64,000 nt of DNA from Streptomyces sp. TP-A0356 (lineage in GTDB: Bacteria > Actinomycetota > Actinomycetes > Streptomycetales > Streptomycetaceae), in NCBI RefSeq assembly GCF_001417775.1, contig NZ_BBZJ01000024.1, forward strand, positions 1 through 64,000, written 5' to 3'. This document shows, one piece after another, positions 42,545 through 51,092 of the stretch (its first letter is position 1; each line of letters starts with the position of its first letter). Below the pieces are notes generated by a model. That model saw nothing but the letters and a program-made list of their open reading frames with translations. It did not search any database and was not told the DNA's origin. The position numbers and the translations under genes are program-made.

Positions 42545-42979
42545 GGCCTTGCTCCCTCAGCACCGCGGAAAGCAGGTGCGGCGACCGTCGGTCCCCATGG
42601 AGCCCATGGGCGCAGGACTTCCGGCACAAGCATACAAATACGGAGATACCGGAAGCATGTGCATGTGCCTTCCCGTCCCCGCCCTACCGGCCTCACACAG
42701 TGGTGAGGTGGTTGTTCACCTCGACCACGTCGTCGATGTACTCGACCTCTGTCACCAGCCTGGACATCGCGGCCTTCGGCGGGGCGATCGCGGCCGAGGC
42801 CGACCGGACCCACGCCGTCGACGCTCTCGCACAGCCGCACGACCAGGCGGAAGCCCGTTGTACGACGTGCGCTGGGACGCGGGACGGGTGACGCTGTATT
42901 TCTCCGGACCCGGCGCGTACGTCGAGCACCTGGGTGTACGCACCGCATCACCTGAACGCGGCTCATGACGGAGATCACG
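42545..42979. other. Hydrogenase promoter region and possible gene remnant
   Basis: This 435-bp gap holds the likely hydrogenase promoter (see 42618-42655). Between about 42740 and 42960 coherent-looking peptide pieces appear in two plus-strand frames (SLDIAAFGGAIAAEADRTHAVD, then LYDVRWDAGRVTLYFSGPG), which suggests a frameshifted, unidentified remnant. No intact gene is supported. Confidence 0.5.
42618..42655 (-). promoter_or_regulatory. Inverted arms around an AT-rich stretch, candidate hydrogenase promoter
   Basis: CTTCCGG (42618-42624) and CCGGAAG (42649-42655) flank 24 bp of unusually AT-rich sequence that on the minus strand reads TATCTCCGTATTTGTATGCT. It lies 74-111 bp upstream of the first hydrogenase gene and is a plausible promoter with overlapping operator. 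Confidence 0.5.
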
Positions 42980-43864
42980 ATGGCACGACCGGATACCCAT
43001 CTGCCGATCGTGGTCGGTGTGGATCCCGACCCCGCGAAGCGCATGGCGCTGGCCTGGGCGGCAGACGAGGCGGCGCGGCGCGGACTGCCGCTGCGCCTGG
43101 TGCACGCCGAGAGCATGCCGACCGTCGGGTTCGGTCGGTGGGAGGTACCGCCCTCCTGGGAGGCGTGGAACGAGGTGCTGCACCGGGCCGGCGAGCGTGT
43201 GCTGAAGGAGGCGGTGTCCTTCGTGGAGGCCCGGCAGCCCCAGGTGCGGGTGTCCGGGCTGCTGGCTGAAGGGAACCCGGCGTGGGTCCTGCGGGAGCAG
43301 AGCCGTCAGGCCACGGCTGTCGTGCTGGGCTCGTGGCACCTCAGCCGAGCGCGGGAGGTGTTCGGCTCCTCGTCCATCGCCGTGCCCGTCATGGCGCATG
43401 CCCGCTGCCCGGTGGTCGTGGTCCCCGAGCCGGAGCACGTCACTCAGCAGCCCGCGCACTTCGTCGTCGGCGTGGACGGCAGCGCGCATTGCGCCGCCGC
43501 CGTCGACTTCGCCTTTCAGGAGGCCGCCTTGCGGGGCGCCGCGCTGCGCGCCGTGTATGCGTGGCAGTCCGGGCCGTTGCATTGGATGTTCGACGAGCAC
43601 GCGGAGCAACAGGAGTACCGGCGGGTGCTTTCCGAAACCGTCGCGGGGCGCGGCGCGGCGTACCCGGACGTGCAGGTGCATCACGAACTCGTCAGCGGTC
43701 ATCCGGTGGAGGTGCTGACCGGGGCATCCGCCCACGCTCTCGGCCTGGTGGTGGGGACCCGGGGTCGCGGCGGCTTCGCCGGCATGCTGCTCGGCTCGGT
43801 GAGTGTGGGCGTGCTGCACCACGCCCGCTGTCCCGTCATCGCCGTCCCGCACGCCTCGGCGTGA
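42980..43864 (+). CDS. Tandem universal stress protein
   Basis: About 294 aa, two USP domains. Domain 1: LPIVVGVDPDPAKRMALAWAADEAARRGLPL ... QATAVVLGSWHLSRAREVFGSSSIAVPVMAHARCPVVVVPE. Domain 2: FVVGVDGSAHCAAAVDFAFQEAALRG ... LGLVVGTRGRGGFAGMLLGSVSVGVLHHARCPVIAVPH, with an intact ATP-binding GxRGxGG...GS loop. Domain 1 has a diverged loop (LGSWHLSRAREVFGSSS). ATG at 42980 has GGAG eight bases upstream; ATG at 42965 is an alternative. Its stop is three bases from the ATPase start. Confidence 0.92.
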   Translation: MARPDTHLPIVVGVDPDPAKRMALAWAADEAARRGLPLRLVHAESMPTVGFGRWEVPPSWEAWNEVLHRAGERVLKEAVSFVEARQPQVRVSGLLAEGNPAWVLREQSRQATAVVLGSWHLSRAREVFGSSSIAVPVMAHARCPVVVVPEPEHVTQQPAHFVVGVDGSAHCAAAVDFAFQEAALRGAALRAVYAWQSGPLHWMFDEHAEQQEYRRVLSETVAGRGAAYPDVQVHHELVSGHPVEVLTGASAHALGLVVGTRGRGGFAGMLLGSVSVGVLHHARCPVIAVPHASA

Positions 43865-43867
43865 GCC

Positions 43868-46219
43868 ATGAAGACCAAGGCCGGTGGCCGTGGCGGGCGG
43901 CAGGAGACGAACCTCGGGGCGGTATCGGCTCGGCAGGGCCAGCGCCTGCCGGAGTCCGGACTGCTGGCGGCGACCGCGGGCGCTCTGCTCGCCGGCGGCA
44001 TCGCGTGGCTGCTGGGGCGTCACGATGTCGCGGCTGCCTGCTGGGCGGCCGGCACCGCGCTGGCCCTCGTTCCCGCGGTCGCCTGGGTGGTGGGCGATCT
44101 GCGCAGGGGACGGGCCGGCGTCGATGTGATCGCGGTGCTCGCGCTGGCCGGAACCCTCGCGGTGGGCGAGTACCTGGCGGGCGCGCTGATCGGGCTGATG
44201 CTGGCGACCGGGCGGTCCCTGGAGAGAGCGGCGGAACGGCGCGCCTCACGGGACCTGCGTTCCCTGCTGGAGCACGCCCCGCGTTCGGCCCGTCGCCGCG
44301 ACGGCGGGGGCGTGAGGGTCGTGCCGCTGGACGTGGTCGCTCCCGGTGATGTGCTGGTGGTCGGCCCGGGCGAGGTGGTGCCGGTGGACGGTGAGATCAC
44401 CGTCGGCCCGGCGGTGCTCGACGAGTCCGTGCTGACCGGGGAGTCCGCCCAGATCGAACGCGGGGTCGGCGAGACGGTGCGCAGCGGAGTCGTGGGCGGC
44501 GGGGGCGTCTTCGAGCTGAGGGCGAAGGCCACCGCCGCCGACAGCACCTACGCCGAGATCGTGCGCCTGGCCCGACAGGCGGCGGCGGAACGGGCTCCCA
44601 TGGTGCGGCTGGCGGAGCGCTACGCCGCCTGGTTCCTGCCCCTGTCGCTGGGGTTGGCCGCCGTCGCCTGGGTGGTGAGCGGTTCCGCTGTTCGGGCGGT
44701 GGCCGTCCTTGTCGTCGCGACCCCCTGCCCGTTGCTGCTCGCCACCCCGGCCGCCATCGTCTCCGGCCTGTCGCAGTGCGCCCGGCGGGGCGTCGTGGTC
44801 CGGGACGGCGGCGCACTGGAGCGACTGGGCCGGGCCCACACCCTGGTGATCGACAAGACGGGCACGCTGACCGTGGGACGGCCGCGGGTGCTGGAGGTGG
44901 CGGGTGCTCCGGGCGGCCCGGCTCCGGCGGAGGTGCTGCGGCTGACCGCCTCGCTCGACCAGGTGTCGACCCACCTCCTGGCCGAAGCCATCGCCCACGA
45001 GGCCAGATCCCGCAACCTGCCCCTGACCGTTCCGCAGCACGTCATCGAGGAACCCGGACGAGGGGTCACGGGGACCGTGGACGGCCTGCGCATCGCCGTG
45101 GGAAGGACGGAACTGTCCCCGGCCGACCTGCCAGGCTGGGCGCGTGCGGTGGACAACCGGGCACTGCTGGACGGCGCCGCGACCGTCTGGCTGACCGTGA
45201 ACGGCACGCTGTCCGGTGCCCTGCTGCTGCGGGACCCGCTGCGCCCCGACACGCCCCGCACCATCCGCCGTCTCAGGGCGGCCGGGCTGGAGCGGCTACT
45301 GATGCTGACCGGAGACCGTCCCGAACCGGCCCATGAGGTGGGAGCGGTCCTGGGCCTGGACGACGTACGCGCCGGGCAACTGCCCACCGACAAGATCGCC
45401 GCAGTGCGCGAGGAGAGCGAGCGGGCCGTCACGGTCATGGTCGGCGACGGTGTCAACGACGCCCCCGCCCTCGCCGCAGCCGACGTCGGTGTCGCCATGG
45501 GGGCCCGTGGGTCCACTTCGGCCTCGGAGGCCGCCGACATCGTCCTGACCACGGACCGCGTGGGGCGCCTGGCCGACGCGATGGAGATTGCCGCACGCGC
45601 CCGCCGGATCGCGGTGCAGAGCGCCGCGGGCGGCATGGCGATGTCCCTGGCCGCCATGACGGCCGCGCTCCTCGGCCTGCTCCCGCCCGCACCCGGCGCC
45701 CTCCTCCAGGAGGCCATCGACGTGACCGTCATCCTCAACGCGCTGCGGGCCCTGCTCCCGCCACCCGGCGTGCGCCCCACCCTGGAACCGGAAGCGGAGA
45801 GCCTCATCCACCGGTTCGCCACCGAGCACGACGACCTCAGGGACGCCCTCGACGCCATCCGGGAAGCCGCCGGCCTCCTCGCCACGGACCACGGCCCCCG
45901 CGCCCTGGCCGCCGTACGCGAGATCGACCACATGCTCAGAAACCGCCTGCTCCCCCACGAACACGCGGAGGAACAGGAGCTCTACCCGGCGCTGGACCGG
46001 CGTCTGGGCCCGGAGGCCACCGACACCATGAGCCGCGCCCACGCCGAGATCGAACGCCTGGCGGAGCGCATCGCCACCCACGTACGCCTCGCCGACGAGG
46101 AAGGCGGGCTCCGGCCGGAGCAACTCGACGACCTGCGCGCCTCGCTGTACGGCCTCCACACGATCCTGCGCCTTCATTTCGCGCAGGAGGAGGAGAGCTA
46201 CTTCTCGCTGGCGCAGTGA
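43868..46219 (+). CDS. P1B-5-type metal ATPase with C-terminal hemerythrin domain
   Basis: 783 aa. Transport core: VLDESVLTGESAQIERGVGE (actuator), VATPCPLLLATPAA with TPC at 285-287, phosphorylation site DKTGTLT at Asp329, MVGDGVNDAPALAAADVGVA, and LLQEAIDVTVILNALRALLP in the last helix (QEXXD at 614-618). TPC plus QEXXD and a C-terminal hemerythrin domain define P1B-5 ATPases, linked to nickel, cobalt or iron export. The tail (~640-783: HRFATEHDDLRDALD, LLPHEHAEEQELYPAL, LHTILRLHFAQEEESYFS) has the His/Glu ligands for a di-iron site. There is no N-terminal metal-binding domain, and the usual HP motif reads STHLLAEAI. Its neighbours suggest a role in metal supply or stress during low oxygen. 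Confidence 0.9.
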   Translation: MKTKAGGRGGRQETNLGAVSARQGQRLPESGLLAATAGALLAGGIAWLLGRHDVAAACWAAGTALALVPAVAWVVGDLRRGRAGVDVIAVLALAGTLAVGEYLAGALIGLMLATGRSLERAAERRASRDLRSLLEHAPRSARRRDGGGVRVVPLDVVAPGDVLVVGPGEVVPVDGEITVGPAVLDESVLTGESAQIERGVGETVRSGVVGGGGVFELRAKATAADSTYAEIVRLARQAAAERAPMVRLAERYAAWFLPLSLGLAAVAWVVSGSAVRAVAVLVVATPCPLLLATPAAIVSGLSQCARRGVVVRDGGALERLGRAHTLVIDKTGTLTVGRPRVLEVAGAPGGPAPAEVLRLTASLDQVSTHLLAEAIAHEARSRNLPLTVPQHVIEEPGRGVTGTVDGLRIAVGRTELSPADLPGWARAVDNRALLDGAATVWLTVNGTLSGALLLRDPLRPDTPRTIRRLRAAGLERLLMLTGDRPEPAHEVGAVLGLDDVRAGQLPTDKIAAVREESERAVTVMVGDGVNDAPALAAADVGVAMGARGSTSASEAADIVLTTDRVGRLADAMEIAARARRIAVQSAAGGMAMSLAAMTAALLGLLPPAPGALLQEAIDVTVILNALRALLPPPGVRPTLEPEAESLIHRFATEHDDLRDALDAIREAAGLLATDHGPRALAAVREIDHMLRNRLLPHEHAEEQELYPALDRRLGPEATDTMSRAHAEIERLAERIATHVRLADEEGGLRPEQLDDLRASLYGLHTILRLHFAQEEESYFSLAQ

Positions 46220-46282
46220 CCGATGGCTTTGTCCACGGGATTCCACGGGATTCTCTCGTGAACAGAACCAGACCGCTCACGC

Positions 46283-47053
46283 TCACGGCAGCTCCGGTAC
46301 GACGGCCACCGGGCACTGGGCGTGGTGCAGGAGCGTGTGTCCCACCCTCCCCAGGCGGAGTCCATAGGGGTCGTGGCCGCGGCGGGCTCCGATGACCACG
46401 AGGTCCGCGGCGGCCGAGCGGTGCAGCAGCACCTTGTGGGCGGGCCCCTCGACCGTGGTCCTCTTCATCCGGACGTCCGGGTGATCCGCCGCTGGGTCCT
46501 GCAGCAGGGCGTCGATCAGCGTGGAGGCCCGCTCCTGGTGGTAGAGCGCCGGATCCCCGGTCAGCAGGGGGTGCTGCGTGGGTTCGTGCGCCGGACGGCG
46601 CCAGGCGCGGACGACATCGAGGACGCGGGGGCGCACCCCGGCCTCCCGAAGGGCGAACCGCGCCGCCGCACCGCTCGTGCCGGGTTCGCCGGCGCCGAGC
46701 ATGACCCGCTCGTGGGTTCCCCGCAGCCCCGCCTCGTCTCCCCGTACGACGATCACCGGCCCGGAGGCGCGGCCCGCCACGGCCAGGCTGACCGTGCCGA
46801 GGAGCAACCCCTGCAACTCGCCACGGCCACGGCATCCCGTCACCACGGCCGTGGCGTTGCCACTCTCGCGCAGGAGGGCGTCCACCGGGTCCTCGGGCAG
46901 GACCTCAGCCGTGACCGTCACGTCCGGATTGCGGCGCCGGGCGCGTTCCGTCGCCGTGGCGACGATGGTGTCCGCCATCACCTGGTGCGCCGGCCTCTGC
47001 AGACCAGCCGAGGGCACGACCCCTTCGTACCGCTCCCACAGGGACGCGGGCAT
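46283..47053 (-). CDS. Universal stress protein truncated at the N terminus
   Basis: About 256 aa from ATG 47053. It aligns end to end with the stress protein at 51996-52871 from ASLWERYEG onward (AEVLPEDPVDALL; VVTGCRGRGELQGLLLGTVSLAVAGRA; VVRAWRRPAHEPTQHPLL; VEGPAHKVLL; GRVGHTLLHHAQCPVAVVPELP). It lacks the first ~38 residues, including the start of the nucleotide fold (GADGSDSS in the paralogue). Upstream in-frame sequence (RAAWAECRTDEGD) looks like a worn remnant. Domain 2 appears complete. Possibly a decaying copy. Confidence 0.75.
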   Translation of the reverse strand: MPASLWERYEGVVPSAGLQRPAHQVMADTIVATATERARRRNPDVTVTAEVLPEDPVDALLRESGNATAVVTGCRGRGELQGLLLGTVSLAVAGRASGPVIVVRGDEAGLRGTHERVMLGAGEPGTSGAAARFALREAGVRPRVLDVVRAWRRPAHEPTQHPLLTGDPALYHQERASTLIDALLQDPAADHPDVRMKRTTVEGPAHKVLLHRSAAADLVVIGARRGHDPYGLRLGRVGHTLLHHAQCPVAVVPELP

Positions 47054-47126
47054 GTCGCCCTCATCGGTGCGGCATTCGGCCCAAGCCGCTCGATGCGCCG
47101 GCCGCACATCCTCGTCCGGAAGACGC

Positions 47127-47161
47127 GGTCCGCACGGTCCTTCAAGAGGTCCGAACGGCCC
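47127..47161. promoter_or_regulatory. Paired GGNCCG-NN-CGGNCC motifs
   Basis: GGTCCGCACGGTCC (47127-47140) and GGTCCGAACGGCCC (47148-47161) lie back to back in the divergent gap between the truncated stress protein and the nitroreductase. Both match the pattern seen at 30279 and have DosR-box geometry. Confidence 0.4.
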
Positions 47162-47232
47162 TACCCCGGCGTACCGCGCGCCCCCAGTCTGGAAGGTGAT
47201 CAACCGTCCGGATCGACTCCGGAGGGGGTTCA

Positions 47233-48222
47233 GTGACCGCACCGCCCTTGGACGTGTCCGTCGTCGCCGCATTCGTCGAAGACGCCACGGCAGCTCCGTC
47301 CCAGCACAACGCACAGCCCTGGAGATTCCGGTTCCTCAGTGACAGCGGCGTCCTGCAGCTGTACGCCGACCCGGAACGCACCCTCCCGAAGACCGACCCC
47401 GACGGGCGCGGCATGCACCTCGGCTGTGGTGCCGCACTGTTCAACCTGCGGGTGGCCGCGGTGGCGGCAGGCCGGGAGCCCGCCACCCGGCTCCTGCCCG
47501 ACTCGTCGGTCCCCGAGCTGCTGGCGGAGGTGGACCTCACGGGTGACGCGAGCCCCGGCGACGATCTCGCCCTTCTCCACCCGGCGACCCGGCGACGCCA
47601 CACCAGCCGGCGTCCCTTCCGCGAGGACGACATCCCGGATGCCCTGAAGGACGGCCTGTGCGCGGCGGCCCGCCTCGAAGGCGCCCGGCTCGTCTTCCCC
47701 GATGCCTGGCATGTGCAGTCGGTCCTGGATCTGGTGCGCGACGCCGAAGGCCGGGAGGCACGGAACCCCGATGTGCGGGGCGAGACGGCCCACTGGGCCC
47801 GGACCGAGCCCGCCGAGGGGACCCCGGCTTCGGACGGGATCCCCGCCGAGGCGTTCGGCCCCCGCCAGTGGGGAGCCGGCTCCCCCGTACGGGACTTCGC
47901 CGTCGGCCGCGAGGTACCCGGGCGCGGTTGGGCCCCGTTCGAGAAACGGCCTCAGATCGCTCTGCTGGGTACGGCACAGGACCGGCCGCTGGACTGGCTG
48001 CGGGCCGGCCAGGCGCTGGAGCGGGTCTGGCTCCAGGCCACTTTGGACGGCCTGGTCGCGTCCCTGACCTCCCAGCCCCTCGAGTGGCCCGAACTCCGGT
48101 GGGTGGTGCGGGACCCGACGACGGCCATGGGGCACGTACAGATCGTGATCCGTCTGGGATACGGACCCGAGGGCGCCCCGGCTCCTCGACGACCTGTGGC
48201 CGATGTGCTCGACATCGTCTGA
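47233..48222 (+). CDS. Acg-like nitroreductase-family flavoprotein
   Basis: About 329 aa. AFVEDATAAPSQHNAQPWRFRFLSDSGVLQLYADPERTLPKTDPDGR is the N-terminal signature of the Acg (Rv2032) family, a duplicated nitroreductase fold that binds FMN; RRRHTSRRPFREDDIP and PQIALLGTAQDRPLDWLRAGQALERVWLQATLDGL complete the pattern. Acg is a DosR-regulon gene. GTG at 47233 has GGAGGGGG five bases upstream. Confidence 0.88.
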   Translation: MTAPPLDVSVVAAFVEDATAAPSQHNAQPWRFRFLSDSGVLQLYADPERTLPKTDPDGRGMHLGCGAALFNLRVAAVAAGREPATRLLPDSSVPELLAEVDLTGDASPGDDLALLHPATRRRHTSRRPFREDDIPDALKDGLCAAARLEGARLVFPDAWHVQSVLDLVRDAEGREARNPDVRGETAHWARTEPAEGTPASDGIPAEAFGPRQWGAGSPVRDFAVGREVPGRGWAPFEKRPQIALLGTAQDRPLDWLRAGQALERVWLQATLDGLVASLTSQPLEWPELRWVVRDPTTAMGHVQIVIRLGYGPEGAPAPRRPVADVLDIV

Positions 48223-48294
48223 CGGCTCGCCCTCGCCGCGAGCCCCCATTCCGCAGCCGTGAGGGCTGTGACCACGGATGGAAGGAGTGGAAAC

Positions 48295-49020
48295 ATGCAG
48301 CATCGAACAGTCGCCGAAGTCATGACACACAGTGTCGTCACGGCACATCCCCGCTCGTCCTTCAAACAGATCGCCCAGCTGTTGCGCGACAACGACGTCA
48401 CGGCCGTCCCCGTCGTCGACGACGAGGGGCGCCCCGTCGGTGTCGTGTCCGAGGCGGACCTGCTCCGCAAGGCGGCGAGCCTGCCGGACCCGGAGGGACG
48501 GCCGCTAGGACACCGGCTGGGTCCGGAGGAGCTGGCACGCGCCGGTGCCGAAACCGCGGAAGCGATGATGACCACACCCGCGGTGATGGCACGTCCGGGC
48601 TGGAACGTCGTCGAGACGGCAAGGACCATGTACCGCCACAAGGTGAAGCGGCTGCCCGTGGTCGACGAGACCGGCAGACTCGTCGGGATCGTCAGCCGGT
48701 CGGATCTGCTGCGGCCGTTCCTGCGCAGCGACACGGCGATCAGCGACGAGATCCACCGGGACGTGCTGCGCGCGACTCTGGGTCTTCCCTCGGACGCCGT
48801 GCAGGTCGACGTGCGGGACGGCGTGGTGACGCTGAAGGGCCGGGTCGAGCAGAGAACGCTGATTCCGGTCATCGAGCGTCTGTGCCGTTCCGTGGACGGC
48901 GTGGTCGCCGTGCATCAGTCGATCGGCTACGCCTACGACGACCTCGGATCCGACCTCGACCCACCGCGGCTACCCGGCAGGGGAGACAGCAGGCACGAAG
49001 CATCTGCTCACCGTGGGTGA
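48295..49020 (+). CDS. CBS-pair and BON domain protein
   Basis: About 241 aa. CBS 1: VAEVMTHSVVTAHPRSSFKQIAQLLRDNDVTAVPVVDDEGRPVGVVSEADLL. CBS 2: MMTTPAVMARPGWNVVETARTM...VKRLPVVDETGRLVGIVSRSDLLRPF. BON: VQVDVRDGVVTLKGRVEQRTL ... SVDGVVAVHQSIGYAYDD. ATG at 48295 has GGAAGGAG at the right distance. Paralogue of the genes at 33079 and 53113. Its C-terminal end is 41 bp from the IS element. Confidence 0.92.
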   Translation: MQHRTVAEVMTHSVVTAHPRSSFKQIAQLLRDNDVTAVPVVDDEGRPVGVVSEADLLRKAASLPDPEGRPLGHRLGPEELARAGAETAEAMMTTPAVMARPGWNVVETARTMYRHKVKRLPVVDETGRLVGIVSRSDLLRPFLRSDTAISDEIHRDVLRATLGLPSDAVQVDVRDGVVTLKGRVEQRTLIPVIERLCRSVDGVVAVHQSIGYAYDDLGSDLDPPRLPGRGDSRHEASAHRG

Positions 49021-49101
49021 GTGATGACGCCGCCCAGCCTGGGGAGGCATTCCCGGCATTAGACGTCGTTTCCTTTGGCGTGATCGTTCGTTGAGCCGTG
49101 C

Positions 49102-49461
49102 ATGACGGATCTGATTGAGCGGTTGGTGCCGGATGAGTTATGGACGCTGTTCCGGCGGGTGGTTCCGCCGACGGAGGTCATACGTCCGCAGGGCGGCGGC
49201 CGACGGCGGGCGGGTGACCGCGAATGCCTAGCGGCGATCATCTTCGTGGCCACCTCGGGGTGCACCTGGCGGCAGTTGCCCCCGGTGTTCGGGCCGGCCT
49301 GGCCGACGGTCTACCGGCGTTTCGCCCAGTGGAGCCAGGACCGGGTCTGGGCCCGGCTGCACCGAACCGTCCTGGACGAGCTCGGCGCCCGAGGCGAGCT
49401 GGACTGGTCGCGGTGCGCCATCGACTCCGTCAGTCTCAGGGCCGCAAAAGGGGGCCACTGA
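49102..49461 (+). CDS. IS5-family transposase, upstream frame
   Basis: 119 aa. MTDLIERLVPDELWTLFRRVVPP ... RECLAAIIFVATSGCTWRQLPP is the DUF4096 N-terminal domain, and ELDWSRCAIDSVSLRAAKGGH ends at the first catalytic Asp region (Asp in AIDS). A run AAAAGGGGG just before the stop would allow a -1 shift into the second frame. Confidence 0.9.
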   Translation: MTDLIERLVPDELWTLFRRVVPPTEVIRPQGGGRRRAGDRECLAAIIFVATSGCTWRQLPPVFGPAWPTVYRRFAQWSQDRVWARLHRTVLDELGARGELDWSRCAIDSVSLRAAKGGH

Positions 49462-49910
49462 CCGGACCGAATCCGACCGACCGCGGCAAGAACGGATCGA
49501 AGATCCACTTGATCACGGACCGGAACGGTCTGCCTCTGTCACTGGGCATCTCCGGCGCCAACATGCACGACAGCCTCGGCCTGAAACCGCTGGTCCGGGG
49601 AATCCCACCGATCCGCTCCCGGCGCGGCCCACGCCGCCGGCGACCGGCCAAGCTCCACGCCGACGAGGGCTACGACTACGACCACCTGCGCCGATGGCTC
49701 CGCAAGCGCGGCATCCGCCACCGCATCGCCCGCAAAGGCATCGAGTCCTCGCAGCGGCTGGGCCGGCACCGCTGGGTCGTCGAGAGGACGGTGTCCTGGC
49801 TCGCCGGCTGCCGCCGCCTCCACCGCCGCTACGAGCGCAAGGCCGAACACTTCCTCGCCTTCGTCGGCATCGCCGCAGCCCTCATCAGCTACCGCCGACT
49901 CACCAACTGA
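49424..49910 (+). CDS. IS5-family transposase, downstream frame
   Basis: The productive part begins about GPLTGPNPTDRGKNGSKIHLITDRNGLPL after a -1 shift. It continues with LHADEGYDYDHLRRWLRKRGI (second Asp) and HRWVVERTVSWLAGCRRLHRRYER (Glu), completing a DDE transposase. It has no credible start of its own, so it is probably made as a frameshift fusion. Coordinates mark the overlap zone to the stop. Confidence 0.85.
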
Positions 49911-50072
49911 AACGACGTCTTAGGGTGATTCCCCATGGCTACGGGTGTCGTGCGCCCTACCGACGCGAAAGTCCCCACACCTTGAAGACCGACCGTCGTG
50001 CAACACCGCACAGGCCGACCAGGCCGGCAATCGCCGTGGCCCGCGACGTGTGCCGGATGCCCGGAGGGCTCC

Positions 50073-50353
50073 ATGGACATGCCGTACATCAACGACCGCG
50101 CGGTGAAGGCGTGCTCCTACAACGCGGCAGCGCATGCCACGCACTGGCCATCACCATCGGCGATCCGCCGCACGCCCGGTGCGACACGTACTTCATCCCC
50201 TTCAAGGGCGGTCACCCGGCCGGAACCGGGCAAATGGATGCATGCAAGGTGGCCGGCTGCCGGCACAACTCACGGCTCGAATGCCAGGCGCCGGCCATCG
50301 CCGTCGGCCCCGGGCGGCAAGGCGCCGACTGCCTGACCTACAGCCCGCGTTGA
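50073..50353 (+). pseudogene. DUF1540-type Cys-rich protein with frameshift
   Basis: ATG at 50073 after GGAGGG begins MDMPYINDRAVKACSYNAAA. The match then continues in another frame from about 50132 as CHALAITIGDPPHARCDTYF ... MDACKVAGCRHNSRLECQAP ... ADCLTYSPR, ending at 50353. The Cys pattern is that of DUF1540 proteins, but the two parts are one base out of phase. Recent inactivation or a sequencing error are both possible. Confidence 0.72.
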
Positions 50354-50455
50354 GGAAGCTCCGCGTCTCATCAGGGCAGGAGCCGAAGTCATGGAAGCCG
50401 CCGTCACGCACGAGCCCCACGCCGTCGGGACCCGGTCATGGCCGGCCGGACCGCC

Positions 50456-50899
50456 TCATCGCGATTCCGGGCGCACGATGACAACCGGGCACCTCGCGTG
50501 GTGAGCTACGTGCTGACTGACGGACCCCAGCAGGGCTCGCGCGAACCCGCCCCGCCCCCTGCTCCCCACCACCAACGCCTCAGCGCCCTCGGCGGCGATC
50601 AGAAGCACCTCGACGGTGTTCCCGCGGGCCACGAGCGCCCTGACCGAGGCGGCTCCCTCGGCACCCAGCACATCGCTCAACTCCTGGCTGAGCCGTTGCC
50701 GGGCGACGGCCTCGTCGAAGTCGGCGTCCACGGCCAGAGCCGACCAGCCGTACGCGCCGGGCATGTCCCAGGCCACCACCGCGTCCACGGTTCCGCCGAT
50801 CAGGCCGGCGTACCGCACGGCCCAGCGCAGCGCCGCGTGTGACGACGGCGAACCGTCGACACCGACGACGACACGAGGCCTGGAAGTGTCCGTGCCCAT
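50456..50899 (-). CDS. Single-domain universal stress protein
   Basis: About 147 aa. VVVGVDGSPSSHAALRWAVRYAGLIGG ... GAEALVVGSRGRGGFARALLGSVSQHVAHHARCPVVIVRP holds the complete ATP-binding loop GxRGxGG...GSVS. ATG at 50899 follows GAGGTGA at seven bases. It is the only single-domain member among the five stress proteins of the island. Confidence 0.93.
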   Translation of the reverse strand: MGTDTSRPRVVVGVDGSPSSHAALRWAVRYAGLIGGTVDAVVAWDMPGAYGWSALAVDADFDEAVARQRLSQELSDVLGAEGAASVRALVARGNTVEVLLIAAEGAEALVVGSRGRGGFARALLGSVSQHVAHHARCPVVIVRPESR

Positions 50900-51025
50900 G
50901 TGTCTCACCTCTTCCGCGGCCTTCTCGCCGGCCACGCCGGATGCCGTCCTTCACCTCCACGCTGCGCGACTTCGGGTTGGCACGCCAGGGAAGGGCAGCC
51001 GAGTGAGCCCTGTGCGCCGCTCAGT

Positions 51026-51039
51026 CGGCCGATCGGCCC
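51026..51039. promoter_or_regulatory. DosR-box-like palindrome upstream of the stress protein
   Basis: CGGCCG-AT-CGGCCC, a GGCCG-AT-CGGCC inverted repeat, lies about 130 bp upstream of the single-domain stress protein. It fits the pattern of sites at 30279 and 47148 with one mismatch. Confidence 0.35.
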
Positions 51040-51092
51040 TTGGCGCGCTGCGGCGAACAGGAGGACTGGAGAAGGGAGGCGTCAAAACGAGC

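Larger units (their letters stand above)
49062..49919 (+). mobile_element. IS5-family insertion sequence
   Basis: 858 bp bounded by perfect 11-bp inverted repeats GACGTCGTTTC (49062-49072) and GAAACGACGTC (49909-49919), with TTA on both sides as a 3-bp target duplication (49059-49061 and 49920-49922). It contains one transposase split between two frames. Both ends and the duplication are intact, so insertion is probably recent. Confidence 0.93.

Noticed and set aside
42693..42929. Minus-strand 78-codon frame ending VEVNNHLTTV
   Set aside because: No ribosome site or family match, and it overlaps plus-strand remnant frames.
46231..46240. DnaA box (TTGTCCACG)
   Set aside because: One mismatch at the conserved last base and no partner box.
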